DNA of 64,000 nucleotides. It comes from Romanomermis culicivorax (taxonomy: Eukaryota > Nematoda > Enoplea > Mermithida > Mermithidae). Every line of letters starts with the position of its first letter. Positions within the stretch are counted from its first letter, which is position 1. Positions 32,486 through 42,238 of the stretch are shown in pieces. The stretch spans positions 1 to 64,000 of the forward strand of contig CAWUHX010000212.1 in assembly GCA_963922205.1 (NCBI GenBank), written 5' to 3'. Below the pieces are notes generated by a model. It made no database searches. It saw nothing but the letters and a program-made list of their open reading frames with translations, and was not told where the DNA came from. The position numbers were made by a program, and so were the translations under genes.

Positions 32486-33295
32486 TGTAACGACCAGATT
32501 TGTGTGAGGTACTTTACTTCTAACCAACGGTCGCTACGGCCGGAACAAAGGGGCGGGGGTGGCACAATACGGGGCGATACAGCTTTACAATAATCGACGG
32601 CTGCTTTAGACGTCGATATGACAAATGATAAACGCAGCGTGGAAGTCGAAAATTGAAAATTACAAGAATAATAAAATCACGCTTTGCTTCTTCTTTTATG
32701 CAACGTTTTTGGCCACTCCCTGGGCGTCGCGGGAGGTCAAGCTCCTGTCCATCTTCTTCCGCCAATCGTCGCTTCCTGCTATGCTTTTTAGGCTTTCTTA
32801 GTTATGCCTTCCTAATGCTTTCCTGGTACTGTATGCTTTTCGTGCTTCGCTTGCTTTCTATGGTGGGCTTGGCCACACCTCTGTGCTTCTGTGCATGCTT
32901 CCTGTATCGGTTTCTTTGTATACACATGTTTTGTGGGGCCGCCGCTACTGTTACACTTGAGACTACTGTCTGGCGGGGCTTCTACGTATTTTACTGTGTG
33001 CAGGTGTTGTTTACGATTTTTACGGGGGATTACTGTAGCTGTGGAATGTGTAGTTTAGTGTAGGTTCTAGGGGAACAGCTGCCGTTGGTGCAAATTAATT
33101 GGGGCATCTTAATTGGGCTACCGGGGTGTGAACGGATCAAAATAAAGTACTTCACGTAATTTTGTAGGAATGTTTGGGTGTGAATCCCAGACACCCTTGA
33201 GACGATAAAATGCGAAAATAAAATAATATCTAATAAATGTCTATCACATACAGTATGCTACATATTTACAGTACTGCTTTAGCAGGTACGTTACA
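32486..33295. repeat. solo LTR of the second Gypsy family
   Basis: 810-bp copy of the 925-bp LTR (TGTAACGACC...GGTACGTTACA) with internal deletions, flanked by a 4-bp duplication ATTT (32482-32485 and 33296-33299). A lone LTR with a matching duplication indicates recombination between the two LTRs of a former full copy. Confidence 0.9.
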
Positions 33296-33299
33296 ATTT

Positions 33300-33587
33300 A
33301 TTTTCTTCAATGATCCCCTAAAATTTTGGGCCAAAAAGTTCAATCAATCATACCTAGAAGGTTAGACCAGCAGTGGATAAACACCCTAGGTACTACCACG
33401 TAAAAGTCGAAATTTTTCCCAGAAAAGTTTTTTTGCCCAGTTTTTCTGATTTGAAGGAGGAAGATGCCAACTTTGAGGTACACAGTTTGACCGATTTGCA
33501 GGTTCACCCAGCCGCTCAATTACAGGTATGTAACCAATGTGATCTGAATCTGAGGTTTAAGTGTAACGGTTCTCGCACACTGGGTGG
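33300..33587. other. non-coding spacer
   Basis: Nothing recognised. The segment 33390-33490 resembles 30550-30660 loosely (AAATTTTTCCCAGAAAAGTTTTTTTG... and GCCAACTTTGAGG), so it may belong to an old dispersed repeat. Confidence 0.4.
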
Positions 33588-33589
33588 TA

Positions 33590-34601
33590 CAGTCCAGATC
33601 ACAAGTAACTTGTGGCATGTCCACAAGCGCTTGGCAAGCGACGTGCTTGCCAAGTGCTTGTGGATTGCTTGTCATTTTGTTGCTTGCCACAAGCAACTCA
33701 CAGGTGCCAAGTAACCCACAAGCGCTTGTGCAGGCAATCCACAAGCATCTCACAAGCAGGTCACAAGCATTCCACAGGCGTTCCACAAGCACTCTACAAG
33801 CATTGCACAAGTAATCCGCAAGCGTTTCACAAGCAGTCCACAAGCAATGCACAACAGACACTCTTTTACGACCTTATTCTTCACGTTTAGGGACGCCTTT
33901 GTCTTTTCTGACAAAAGAATTCCTCAGAAGGGATACATGGAAATGGATTACTGTAGACGTGAAATATGTTGATGAAACAATCGGTCTGCTACAGTAGGGC
34001 TTTCATAAAATGCTTATAAATAGGAAAAATGACAACAGCATTGTAGTCAAAATTTTTGGCAGGGCTTGTCTGGTGGAATTTTTTCTAAAAGAATTACAGG
34101 CTGGTCGGGCATGCTCACAAATTTTTAGTCCAATTTATTTTAGCAGACAATTTCAAAAATATAAAATAGCACTTGCTTTTTCACTGTAATTAATTATTAA
34201 GAAAATTTTAAGAAAAAGTTTACTCTATTCCATTTTTATGCATGTACAGCAGGGAGCATATTTTGAAAAACGTATGATATATTTTTCTCTTCGAAAAAAG
34301 TTGAAAACAAAAAATGTCTGCTGTTGCGTTCAAAAAGCCGCATGTTATGAACGTACTCAAAGTACACCGACAGACTTCCAATAAATAATTGCCTTCATAA
34401 ATATATTCCGACTGACACTCACACTGACAGCTGCAAGTGCTTGGCAAGCGACTTACAAGCACTTGGCAAGCGATTCACAAGCGCTTGGCAAGCAATTCAC
34501 AAGCGCTTGGACAAGCAATCCACAAGTGCTTCGCTTGTGGATTGCTTGCCAAATTTGCGCCTGTGACAAGCAAAAACACACCTTACTTGTGATCTGGACA
34601 G
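33590..34601. mobile_element. MITE-like element with TA duplication and CAAGCGCTTG-rich subterminal arrays
   Basis: Ends CAGTCCAGATCACAAGTAA (33590-33608) and TTACTTGTGATCTGGACAG (34583-34601) are inverted repeats with one mismatch, flanked by TA on both sides (33588-33589, 34602-34603). Both subterminal regions (33612-33860, 34436-34560) are packed with short palindromic words of the type CACAAGCGCTTGGCAAGCAAT. The middle is AT-rich and non-coding. TA duplication and a CAGT-type end fit a Tc1/mariner-related non-autonomous element. Confidence 0.78.
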
Positions 34602-34630
34602 TAGCTTCTCTACCATACTGCAAAGCCCCG

Positions 34631-35704
34631 AGTAGTAAGGCCTGCCCCTATAGCTCGTACGCTTAAGGATACCCAATTTTTTGTGTACGACCTATAATTT
34701 GTCACTTTCGGCTGATTTATAGGTCGTACAGTAAACATATACGATTGGCTTTTGTCGGATTTACAGGTCGTACAGTAAACATATATGGCCAATTTCTTCC
34801 TCGATTTATAGGTCGTACAGTAAACATATACGGTCGATTTATAGGTCGTACAGTTAAGAATGCATGTTCTTGAGTTACCGTAATAGTGAAATTACGGTAA
34901 TTTTCGATTATGGTAATAGTGGAATTAGGGTAATAGGTGTGTTACTGTAGATGAAAAAGGAAAATCGATGATGAACGGAAAATGGAAAATGAAAATATAT
35001 GTGGAACAAAAATGGACATACAGTATACAAGTACGACACAAAAAGTAAGGCAAAAAATCGATCTGGAAAAAACTGGAAATACAGTGCCGTAGTGCACAAA
35101 GGTGAGAAAGGTAAGGTAAACAAAACACCAAAATTGGATCTGGAAAAAGTGGACGTACGGTGCATATAGTGTACAAAGGAAAAAAGGTGAGGTAACAAAA
35201 CCAAAATCAATTTAGAAAAAGTGAACAAGGGAAAAGAGCACACCTAGGGGGCATAGAGAAAGAACATGCAGAAAAGATTATACATAGATCTGAAAGAGAT
35301 GGTGTAGTGGACAAAGGAAAAAGAGCATGCCCAGTGGAAATAAAGAGAGGACCTACAGGAAAAATGTTATTGATCTAAAAAGAGAACATTAGACAGCAGT
35401 GAAGAAAGCACCTGTGCTTGATAAAAGAAAAACGCTACTAAATGACTTTTCAAAAATCTAATGTGTTGTTTGCTTATATTACAAAATAATCTTATCTAAC
35501 CCATGACCCCTGACTACTGTAAGCTGTCTAGAAAAAGAAAAAGGCCTAAGAAGGTAATGTATGAAAAACAAAAATCGATCTAAAGAGAACATGTAGTGGA
35601 CAAAGAAAAAAGAGCATATGTAGTGGACAAAATGAAAAGACGCCCATAAATTATTGTCATTTCATGGAGAACATGTACTGACAGTATCAAAAATAATGAG
35701 TAAT
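34631..35704 (+). repeat. left terminal inverted repeat of the Polinton
   Basis: Matches the reverse complement of about 44258-45331 with small indels. Near the tip (34708-34860) are four to five repeats of the unit ATAGGTCGTACAGTAAACATAT separated by variable spacers, a possible binding array for the integrase or replication factors. Further in lies a series of GTAGTGGACAAAGGAAAAAGAGCAT-like words. No coding. Confidence 0.9.
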
Positions 35705-36140
35705 GAGCCAAAGGGAAAAGAGTATGCCTAGTGGAAATAAAGAGAAGACCTACAGGAAAAATGTTATGGATCCAAAGAGAGAACATTTTGCCAGCAGTGA
35801 AAAAAGCACCTGTACTTGACAAAGGAAAAACACTACTGAATGACTTTTCAAAAATCTAACCTGTTGTTTGTTTATATTACAAAATAATCTTATTTAACCC
35901 ATGAGCCATCACTACTGTAAGCTGCCTAGAAAAAAGAAAAAGACCTGAGAAGGTAATGTATGAAAAACAAAAATGGATCTAAAGAGAACATGTCGTGGAT
36001 AAAGAAAAAAGAGCACATGTAGTAGAAAAAGAATAAGATGCATGTTTAATATTTCATGGAAGTTAGCTCCACTGTATTTTGTTTTGTCCAACTATTCGTG
36101 TTTTACTGTATCGAAATTTTGGTAATTATAAATAGCATCT
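35705..36140 (+). repeat. tandem duplicate of inner TIR sequence and promoter-side spacer
   Basis: About 35706-36040 repeats 35318-35650 in direct orientation with moderate divergence (shared blocks: CCTAGTGGAAATAAAGAGA, CTACTGAATGACTTTTCAAAAATCTAA, AAGGTAATGTATGAAAAACAAAAAT). The right TIR has no such second copy next to it. The stretch leads directly into the ATPase gene. Confidence 0.75.
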
Positions 36141-36203
36141 CAATGAAATAAAATCATTTTGAAAAAGTGTCCAAGTAAAAAAGTGGTTGGTTTTTCTTGG
36201 AAG

Positions 36204-36797
36204 ATGTCAGATCTTGATGAGTTTTATATATGGAAACATCCATTTAACTGCATAGTTTCCGCTCCAACAAAATCAGGAAAAACACAATTTGTTAAAAAAC
36301 TTGTAATTTTTGCTAAAGAAATGATTCACCCTGCTCCTGTGAAAATTTATTGGTGTTATTCCGAATGGCAAGAAGCTTACGATGAATTAGTTCAAAAATG
36401 TTCTTACGTAGAATTCATTCAAGGTTCACCTGACTTGGACGAACTTCAAAAAAGTAAAGATACACCTAAACTATTAATTATGGATGATATGATGCAAGAG
36501 ATGAAGAATGATAAACGTTTAACTCAACTTTTTACTAAAGGATCGCATCACTGGAATCTATCAATTATACATATAGTTCAAAACGCCTTTTTTGATGGAA
36601 TGCGTACAAGTAGAATAAATGCTCAATATTTGATTCTTTTAAAAAACCCTAGCGATAGATTACAAGTGCGCACACTGGCTCAACAGATTTTCCCAACTAC
36701 TTCAAATTATTTTATAGAAGCGTATGAGGATGCTACCAGTATACCATATGGCTATTTATTAATAGATCTTACACAGACATGTCCTGAAAAATATTGA
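36204..36797 (+). CDS. Polinton genome-packaging ATPase (FtsK/HerA type), 197 aa
   Basis: Walker A (APTKSGKT, residues 20-27) and Walker B (LLIMDDMM, 90-97) with an N-terminal DLDEFYIWKHPFNCIVSAP lead-in, which is the usual layout of the A32/FtsK-like packaging ATPase of Polintons and related viruses. Length is within the normal range. I take the ATG at 36204; an open frame runs a little further upstream (to 36159) without an ATG. It would translocate element DNA into capsids. Frame intact. Confidence 0.9.
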   Translation: MSDLDEFYIWKHPFNCIVSAPTKSGKTQFVKKLVIFAKEMIHPAPVKIYWCYSEWQEAYDELVQKCSYVEFIQGSPDLDELQKSKDTPKLLIMDDMMQEMKNDKRLTQLFTKGSHHWNLSIIHIVQNAFFDGMRTSRINAQYLILLKNPSDRLQVRTLAQQIFPTTSNYFIEAYEDATSIPYGYLLIDLTQTCPEKY

Positions 36798-36911
36798 CTT
36801 AGATCTAACATTTTTCCTAACAATAATCATATGATTTTATATACACCTAAATGATTCGTCATTTTTACAGAAAACTTTTTACAAGTTAGTCGGATCTTAT
36901 TGTTTATCGAT

Positions 36912-37340
36912 ATGTTATACAGTAAATACACTTTTCTTAATAGCCTTACCGTAATTCTTTTTATATCTGTTTTTATTGTATGGTTACAATATCCTTTTCA
37001 AATTTATGAAAATGGAGAACCTGTAAATGTTACAGATTTTATGATACCAAATACAGATAATGGTACAGATCGGGAATTATTATGGGAAAATTATAAATTG
37101 CATATAACACCCTTACTACATTTTGTAGAAAAAATTTTACAATGTCCTCAGAATGATGGTCAATTTATGCAATTACGAATGTGTTTCAAAAAATATATTT
37201 TCAATCCTACTGTATTTTCTTGCTGTAGTCGAAGCAGTAAATTTCAAAACTTGTACATCAAGGGAACTAGATTAGGATATAGTGATACCGTGGATTTATT
37301 ACGTAGTCAGAAAAAAATATTTGACAGTACATCAGTTTAG
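36912..37340 (+). CDS. Polinton small membrane protein, 142 aa, unknown
   Basis: Starts MLYSKYTFLNS, followed by one hydrophobic segment (LTVILFISVFIVWL, about residues 11-25). The rest is soluble with two N-glycosylation-like sites (NVT, NGT) and several Cys (CCSRSS). No family recognised. Located between ATPase and the HMG-like gene in the same orientation. Frame intact, so it may be a conserved lineage-specific Polinton gene. Confidence 0.6.
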   Translation: MLYSKYTFLNSLTVILFISVFIVWLQYPFQIYENGEPVNVTDFMIPNTDNGTDRELLWENYKLHITPLLHFVEKILQCPQNDGQFMQLRMCFKKYIFNPTVFSCCSRSSKFQNLYIKGTRLGYSDTVDLLRSQKKIFDSTSV

Positions 37341-37400
37341 TCGAAATTTTGGAAGAGGTTGGTCGTTTTTCTATAATTTGTTTGTTTTGTGACAATTACG

Positions 37401-37866
37401 ATGTCAGCTGCATTTGAAGTTTTTGTCAGAATGGTGCAAAGTGAAGTAAAAGGTAAAAATTTTTTATCTATTTATTCACCTAGTTATTAATCTATAATAT
37501 TTTTTTATTTGAGGTAAAATACTAACCAACAAACAGAAACGTGAGATGGCTGATTTGTTTTGGACTCGTTTCTCACCTGAAGCCAAGATTTTTTACAAAG
37601 ACATAGCTAAGGCGTGCAATCATTTATGTCGCGAAGTTGGTTTACCTATGGGACATAAAAAAGTTACACAATTTTCGTGTTTTGCCAAATTATTACTAAT
37701 AGAATTGGATATGATGGAACCTGGCTCTATTTTTGTAGAAGATCTTTTTTTAAAGCTAGATACAACACATAAACTGTTTTTTATGAATATGAATATGTTG
37801 TGTGCTTTTTCTAGACGCGAAGAGTTGAATATTATTATACAAAATGAAGCTTCATTACTATCCTAA
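37401..37866 (+). CDS. Polinton HMG-box-like small protein, two exons, 134 aa
   Basis: Exon 1 37401-37452 (MSAAFEVFVRMVQSEVK plus one base), donor GTAAAAAT, 61-bp intron 37453-37513 ending TTTTTTATTTGAG, exon 2 37514-37866. The join keeps frame through KILTNKQKREMADLFW. The first ~60 residues follow the HMG-box spacing: an AF-x2-F start, a charged helix, then MADLFWTRFSPEAKIFYKDIAKA, where W, SPE, K and Y sit where HMG boxes have W..LSP..K..Y. HMG boxes bend DNA; a role in DNA compaction or transcription of the element is inference. The exon 1 call rests on splice motifs and frame. Confidence 0.55.
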
Positions 37867-37948
37867 TGTAATACATTAACTGTTTCAATGTTCATTTAAC
37901 ATTTGGTCATTATTGTAATATTTTTATGTACTGTACGGTCTGTTTTGT

Positions 37949-38302
37949 ATGGCTTCTAGATTAAAGAAATATATTCACGAGCTCCATGTGTTGAAAAATT
38001 CAAATTGTGTTCAAAGAGGTGTTTTTCTTCAACATTCTTCCCCCGATTTGATCTGTTGTATATGCGAAATTTGTCTGAACATATTGAACGGTAATATACC
38101 TATTAATTCAAAGTTAAAAAAGAAATTGGCAAAGCATAAATTATTGCTTAGAGCTTTAGCTACAAGACACGAAAAAAACAAGAAAAAAGACTTACATAAT
38201 AAACGTACAAGAATAGTTCAAAGTGGTGGAGCATTTTTACCTCTAGTACTACCGGCTCTATTATCTACACTAGCAGCTTTTGTTACAGAGAAATTATTAT
38301 AG
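37949..38302 (+). CDS. Polinton small basic protein with hydrophobic GG tail, 117 aa (pX-like candidate)
   Basis: Cys-rich N-terminal half (LICCICEICL), strongly basic middle (LKKKLAKHKLL...RHEKNKKKD), then a VQSGGAFLPLVLPALLSTL tail. Basic cores followed by a Gly-Gly and a hydrophobic Leu/Pro stretch recall adenovirus pX/Mu-like and other membrane-active or DNA-binding minor virion proteins of Polinton relatives. The assignment is by pattern only. It ends one base before the next ATG, so the two genes are tightly packed. Confidence 0.5.
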   Translation: MASRLKKYIHELHVLKNSNCVQRGVFLQHSSPDLICCICEICLNILNGNIPINSKLKKKLAKHKLLLRALATRHEKNKKKDLHNKRTRIVQSGGAFLPLVLPALLSTLAAFVTEKLL

Positions 38303-38303
38303 A

Positions 38304-39137
38304 ATGAAATTTGCTAGTAAATTTGCTCTTATCCCTCATGAGGTTCTGAATAAGTTGAATAACTCTCAGGCTTCTTCTTTGTCGAGTGCAAATGAAAAGA
38401 CGGGTATAGCTAGACAAGTTGATATGTATCGTAACGAATTAGAGCGCATTATGAAGGATAATACATTAACACCCAAAGAACAATACAAAATGTACTCTCA
38501 ATTATTGTCACAATATTTTACTTTTGAACATGAAAACGCCCAACCTGCTACCATAATTTTAAAAGAAAATATTAATGATGAAAGTGATAGCATTAATTTA
38601 AATGTTGAGGAAAAAGATTGGTTGAATGATGAGAAATTACTCAGTGGAATCCCTAAACAATTTAAACGTTCTGCATCATTATTATTGGAACATGTGAGAC
38701 ATAACCCTAGTATACATGTTAATAAGCAAGGAGAAATATTAATTGATGGGAAATTAATTGAAGGCTCCCATATTATTGATTTATTACATGATTTGTCACG
38801 TAAACATTCAAAAATTACGCAACCGCTTGGAGTAGGCGAATTTGCTAATGCTTTGAGAAAACATAATGTACCCTTAGAGGCTATAGGAAATCCTTTGCGC
38901 AGAATGTTATTCACTCTACCTCGGAAACTCTCCTACCAAACGGCTGCTGAAGAATCAGATAATCAGGCAAACCATAGTCCCAAACAGTTGAATAAATCCC
39001 TCGTGAAAGGTGTTGGTGTATTTTCAAGTGACGAAGAAGATATCAAAGACAATACAATCTTGAGTAAAGGAAACTCGACAGAAAAGAAGATACGGAGAAA
39101 AGCTAGAACACTTAGACGATATACCCCTTTATACTAG
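38304..39137 (+). CDS. conserved Polinton protein of unknown function, 277 aa
   Basis: ATG at 38304 (the frame is open slightly upstream without ATG). N-terminus FALIPHEVLNKL; predicted helices with a charged middle. A central segment has the pattern NKQGEILIDGKLIEGSHIIDLL ... PLGVGEFANALRKHNVPLEAIGNP, which I recognise as a motif of an uncharacterised protein found beside Polinton integrases. C-terminus is basic (KKIRRKARTLRR). Lies 4 bp before the integrase ATG, suggesting co-expression. Frame intact. Confidence 0.6.
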   Translation: MKFASKFALIPHEVLNKLNNSQASSLSSANEKTGIARQVDMYRNELERIMKDNTLTPKEQYKMYSQLLSQYFTFEHENAQPATIILKENINDESDSINLNVEEKDWLNDEKLLSGIPKQFKRSASLLLEHVRHNPSIHVNKQGEILIDGKLIEGSHIIDLLHDLSRKHSKITQPLGVGEFANALRKHNVPLEAIGNPLRRMLFTLPRKLSYQTAAEESDNQANHSPKQLNKSLVKGVGVFSSDEEDIKDNTILSKGNSTEKKIRRKARTLRRYTPLY

Positions 39138-39141
39138 AACA

Positions 39142-40260
39142 ATGGATAGACTACTTTCAAAATTGTACAAAAATTTACAAGGAAACCCTACAGCTTTTTC
39201 TAGCATTGAAAAATTATATGTGGAAGCTAGAAAACACAATAAAACAATTACACGTAAAAATGTTGAAGATTGGCTCTCAAAACAAGATAGTTATACATTA
39301 CATAAGCAAGTCAACAAAAAGTTTTCATGTAACCGTATTTATGTTACAGCTATGGATCAACAATGGGAAATTCATTTGGCAGATATGTCTTCTTTAGCAG
39401 ATTTCAATGATGGATATAAATTTATGTTTACATGTATAGATGTATTAAGTAAATACGCATGGGTTGAACCATTGAAATCAAAATCGAAATCAAAACATGC
39501 AAAGAATGTATGTGATGCTTTTCAAAATATTTTGAAAAGAGGTCGAATCCCTTGGAGAGTGCGCAGCGATAAGGGAAAAGAATTTGTCAACAAAGATTTC
39601 CAAAAATTATTAAAAGTAAATGATATACAATTTTTTACTTCCCAGAATGAAGACATAAAATGTTCAATAGTGGAACCGTTTAATAGAACCTTAAAAACTA
39701 AATTGTTTAGATATTTTACAGAGTTTACCACTTATAAATGGATTGATATTCTATCAACATTAGTTTCAAACTATAATCATTCTATTCATAGATCAATTGG
39801 TGAAAAACCAGTTAATGTTAATTATTCCAATGAAAAACTTATATGGCAGACACTTTACCCCAAGAACACATACACTAGAAAACCTAAGATTGATATAGGA
39901 GATTATGTGCGAATTAGTAAGCATAGAGGTGTGTTCGACAAAGGTTATTTACCTCAATGGAGTGAGGAAGTTTTTAGGGTAAAACAAACTGTAAAGACTA
40001 GAAACCAAATACTTTATAGAATTCAGGATTTGGAAGAAGAGGATATAGAAGGTCGTTTTTATGAAAAAGAGCTACAGAAAATTGATTTTAACCCTGATAT
40101 CAAAGAATATAAAATTGAAAAGATTTTAAAAACTAAACATATACCAGACGGTCAAAATAAACTACTTGTGAAGTGGTGGGGTTATCCTGAAAAATTCAAC
40201 AGCTGGATTTTAGAAAAGGATATACAAAAGGACGACGACGATTACGATGAACAACTTTGA
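39142..40260 (+). CDS. Polinton integrase with C-terminal chromodomain, 372 aa
   Basis: Retroviral-type integrase core: [12 protein letters not shown]-type strand with first catalytic Asp at 81, second in VRSDKGKEF (D143), Glu in [11 protein letters not shown] (E178). The sequence [13 protein letters not shown] closes the core. An SH3-like part ([19 protein letters not shown]) follows, then a chromodomain at about 330-370 ([10 protein letters not shown] ... [16 protein letters not shown]). This order is that of Polinton/Maverick integrases and typical in length. It would insert element DNA, producing the 6-bp duplication seen. The last 14 bp overlap the protease start. Frame intact. Confidence 0.95.
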   Translation: MDRLLSKLYKNLQGNPTAFSSIEKLYVEARKHNKTITRKNVEDWLSKQDSYTLHKQVNKKFSCNRIYVTAMDQQWEIHLADMSSLADFNDGYKFMFTCIDVLSKYAWVEPLKSKSKSKHAKNVCDAFQNILKRGRIPWRVRSDKGKEFVNKDFQKLLKVNDIQFFTSQNEDIKCSIVEPFNRTLKTKLFRYFTEFTTYKWIDILSTLVSNYNHSIHRSIGEKPVNVNYSNEKLIWQTLYPKNTYTRKPKIDIGDYVRISKHRGVFDKGYLPQWSEEVFRVKQTVKTRNQILYRIQDLEEEDIEGRFYEKELQKIDFNPDIKEYKIEKILKTKHIPDGQNKLLVKWWGYPEKFNSWILEKDIQKDDDDYDEQL

Positions 40261-40735
40261 ATTGGCATATTATGTTCAACAAGATAGACTATTATCAAGA
40301 ATTTTTTTCGGAGTTTTTGCTTGCGATACATTCCCAAAGATAGTTAAAAGACCTGCCGCTCTAATTGCAAACATAGATTCATCTTTTCAAAAAGGAAGTC
40401 ATTGGATCGCTATGTATTTTGATAATGACAACTCTGTATATTATTTTGATTCATATGGTTTACCACCAATCATTCCTGCTTTTATAAACTATGTTAACAA
40501 GAATGCTACAGTAAGACACATAAATGTGAAACACCTATAAAATGTTTCTAGCAGAGTTTGTGGTATATATACTTTGTATTTTTTGTATTATAAAGCGCGA
40601 TGTGTTCCTATGTATAAAATGTTTAGAAGTTTTAGTAATACAAATTTTGCATATAATGATAAGTTAGTTTGTAAGTTCTTTCATTGTAAGTTTTCTGTAA
40701 AAAGTCGATTGCAAAATAATTTATGTACACATTAG
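40247..40735 (+). pseudogene. adenain-like cysteine protease, broken by one in-frame stop
   Basis: ATG lies inside the end of the integrase gene. The frame has the catalytic His in [10 protein letters not shown] and the acidic residue in [10 protein letters not shown], at the spacing of the adenovirus-type (C5/Ulp1-like) maturation protease. A TAA at 40538-40540 interrupts. In the same frame translation then continues SSRVCGIYTLYF, where CG-x-Y is the catalytic Cys context, and ends at 40733-40735. About 161 residues in total, a normal length. The stop lies upstream of the catalytic Cys, so the product would be inactive unless read through. It would process virion proteins. Confidence 0.85.
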
Positions 40736-40906
40736 TAAAAGTTAACTCTGCCTTCTTTACCTATTTTTGTATAATTTTATTACTTTACTAGCTCCACCTC
40801 CTTTATGTATTCTTGTGTAATTTTATTGGTTACTTTACTAGCTCCGCCTTTTTATAAATTTATGATTGACTAGTTAATTGTTAAATAAAAATTTTTTTAT
40901 TTTGAA

Positions 40907-41215
40907 ATGGATAGTAGTAATAGTACGCATTCGGAAACATCTCGCATCAGTCTTTGGGAGTTTTTTGGAAAACGTCTACCTCGAAACGAAGTGGTTTTCT
41001 TCAGTCAGGTCATACTAATATACATTGTAGTCATTACAGCTATAATAAATTTATCTCTCTACAATAATAATACACAATTGTGGGTTGGTCTTTTGTGTGC
41101 TTGAATAGGATATTTATTACCTAGCCCCGTACCGACAGTATTACAGTCATCTAATTCATTGAAGACCATGCCTATAGCAACAGCAAACAACATTATAAAT
41201 AATGACAACCTTTGA
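40907..41215 (+). pseudogene. Polinton small transmembrane protein, in-frame stop
   Basis: About 101 residues: Ser/Thr-rich N-terminus (MDSSNSTHSETSR), LWEFFGKRLPRNEVVFFSQ, then a transmembrane segment (ILIYIVVITAIINLSLY), then LWVGLLCA. A TGA at 41102-41104 interrupts, and the frame goes on IGYLLPSP to 41215. An ending with GYLLPSP after a TM segment is a recurring feature of a small membrane protein found in metazoan Polintons. The stop codon truncates it before this end. It overlaps the start of the next gene by 14 bp. Confidence 0.6.
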
Positions 41216-42118
41216 AGATCAATTTTATATCACATTACCTAGTAATAGCAAAAATGGAAACAAGCCCTCTGATTTTTAGCCCATCTACCTTACTGTTTAA
41301 AACTAGATGGAAGCTGGGAGGTAGGACTAAGTGAAATAATATACCCCTATAGTTGGGCTACATTTACCAATCATGGTGGAGATAATGTAATAACGTTAAT
41401 TACGGATGGTGTCGGAAATAAGGTCAAAAAAATTAAAGTAATAGTTTTTGAAAAACATTACTTTACCATATCTGAATTAATTGAAGAGTTGAATGCAAAA
41501 GTTGGAGCAGCTATTGCCGGAACTAACATGGAAATCATGTTTTCATACGATGAACATAGTAGAGGATTAGTTAATTTGAAAATAAAAAGTGGTACAATCT
41601 TACGTAAAATCGATATAAGCAAACGGTTAATGGAGCTTCTCAGATTTAGCTCTACCAATACTGAGGCCTATGCAACTGCTGATGATTTTTTAAATAGAGC
41701 TGTGAATATTAACTTATATACTGTTGGAGAGAAACCTCCAAAAAATTCTAACACACATATTCCACCATCCAAAGCTGTTTTTCTTGCCGAGCCTGGAACT
41801 AATCATTTATACATGTTAGGCATTCAACCACCAAATTTGAATGATTTACAGAATTTTTATGTTTAATGTAATATTATTGAAAATCAGATTGTTGGAAATA
41901 CTTTAGCACCGCTTTTACGTATAGTAAATGTTCAGGGAAAATACAAAGATAATGTGAGTCGATTATATGAAACACCTCACTATATACCCATTCAATTGAA
42001 AGAAATTACGGTACTTGAAATTAATATAAAAAACAGTATGAATGAGTTTATACCATTCCAATTTGGGAATGTTATAGTTAAATTACATTTCAGGCGACGT
42101 ACTCCTTCATTCTTATGA
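41202..42118 (+). pseudogene. penton-like/minor virion protein candidate, frameshift plus stop
   Basis: Starts MTTFEDQFYITLPSNS and runs into stops near 41277. From about 41285 a different frame continues with LDGSWEVGLSEIIYPYSW and goes to a TAA at 41864-41866. In that same frame a conserved-looking end follows (GNTLAPLLRIV ... HYIPIQ ... FGNVIVKLHFRRR) to 42118. The LPSNS / WEVGLSEI-YPxSW / VKLHFR motifs mark a protein of ~300 residues found across Polinton-like elements; penton function is plausible but not shown. One frameshift (41270-41285) and one nonsense codon make this copy non-functional. Confidence 0.7.
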
Positions 42119-42128
42119 TACTATTGAA

Positions 42129-42200
42129 TTTATCACAATCAATCATTCATTTGCTTTTGGACACGTTGTCGTCAGGTTGAATTTTCGCAAACGCTCTTAA
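42129..42200 (+). pseudogene. extra partial C-terminal copy of the penton-like gene
   Basis: Right after the previous gene, a short frame reads SFAFGHVVVRLNFRKRS and stops at 42200. It resembles that gene's own end (FQFGNVIVKLHFRRR). Probably a remnant of a tandem duplication of the gene. Confidence 0.4.
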
Positions 42201-42238
42201 TTAATTTATTTATTTAATTTTTATCTGCAAAGCAATAT

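Noticed and set aside
33520-33890. several overlapping frames with CHACxx-like repeats
   Set aside because: Products of the CACAAGC short-repeat array of the MITE, open in many frames.
33612-34560. CRISPR-like array
   Set aside because: Units are variable, overlapping and palindromic without uniform spacers; the context is a eukaryotic transposon.
34908-35243. Phe/Ser-rich frames in the Polinton TIRs (also 44721-45054)
   Set aside because: Present in both TIRs as pyrimidine-rich antisense reading; no gene-like features.
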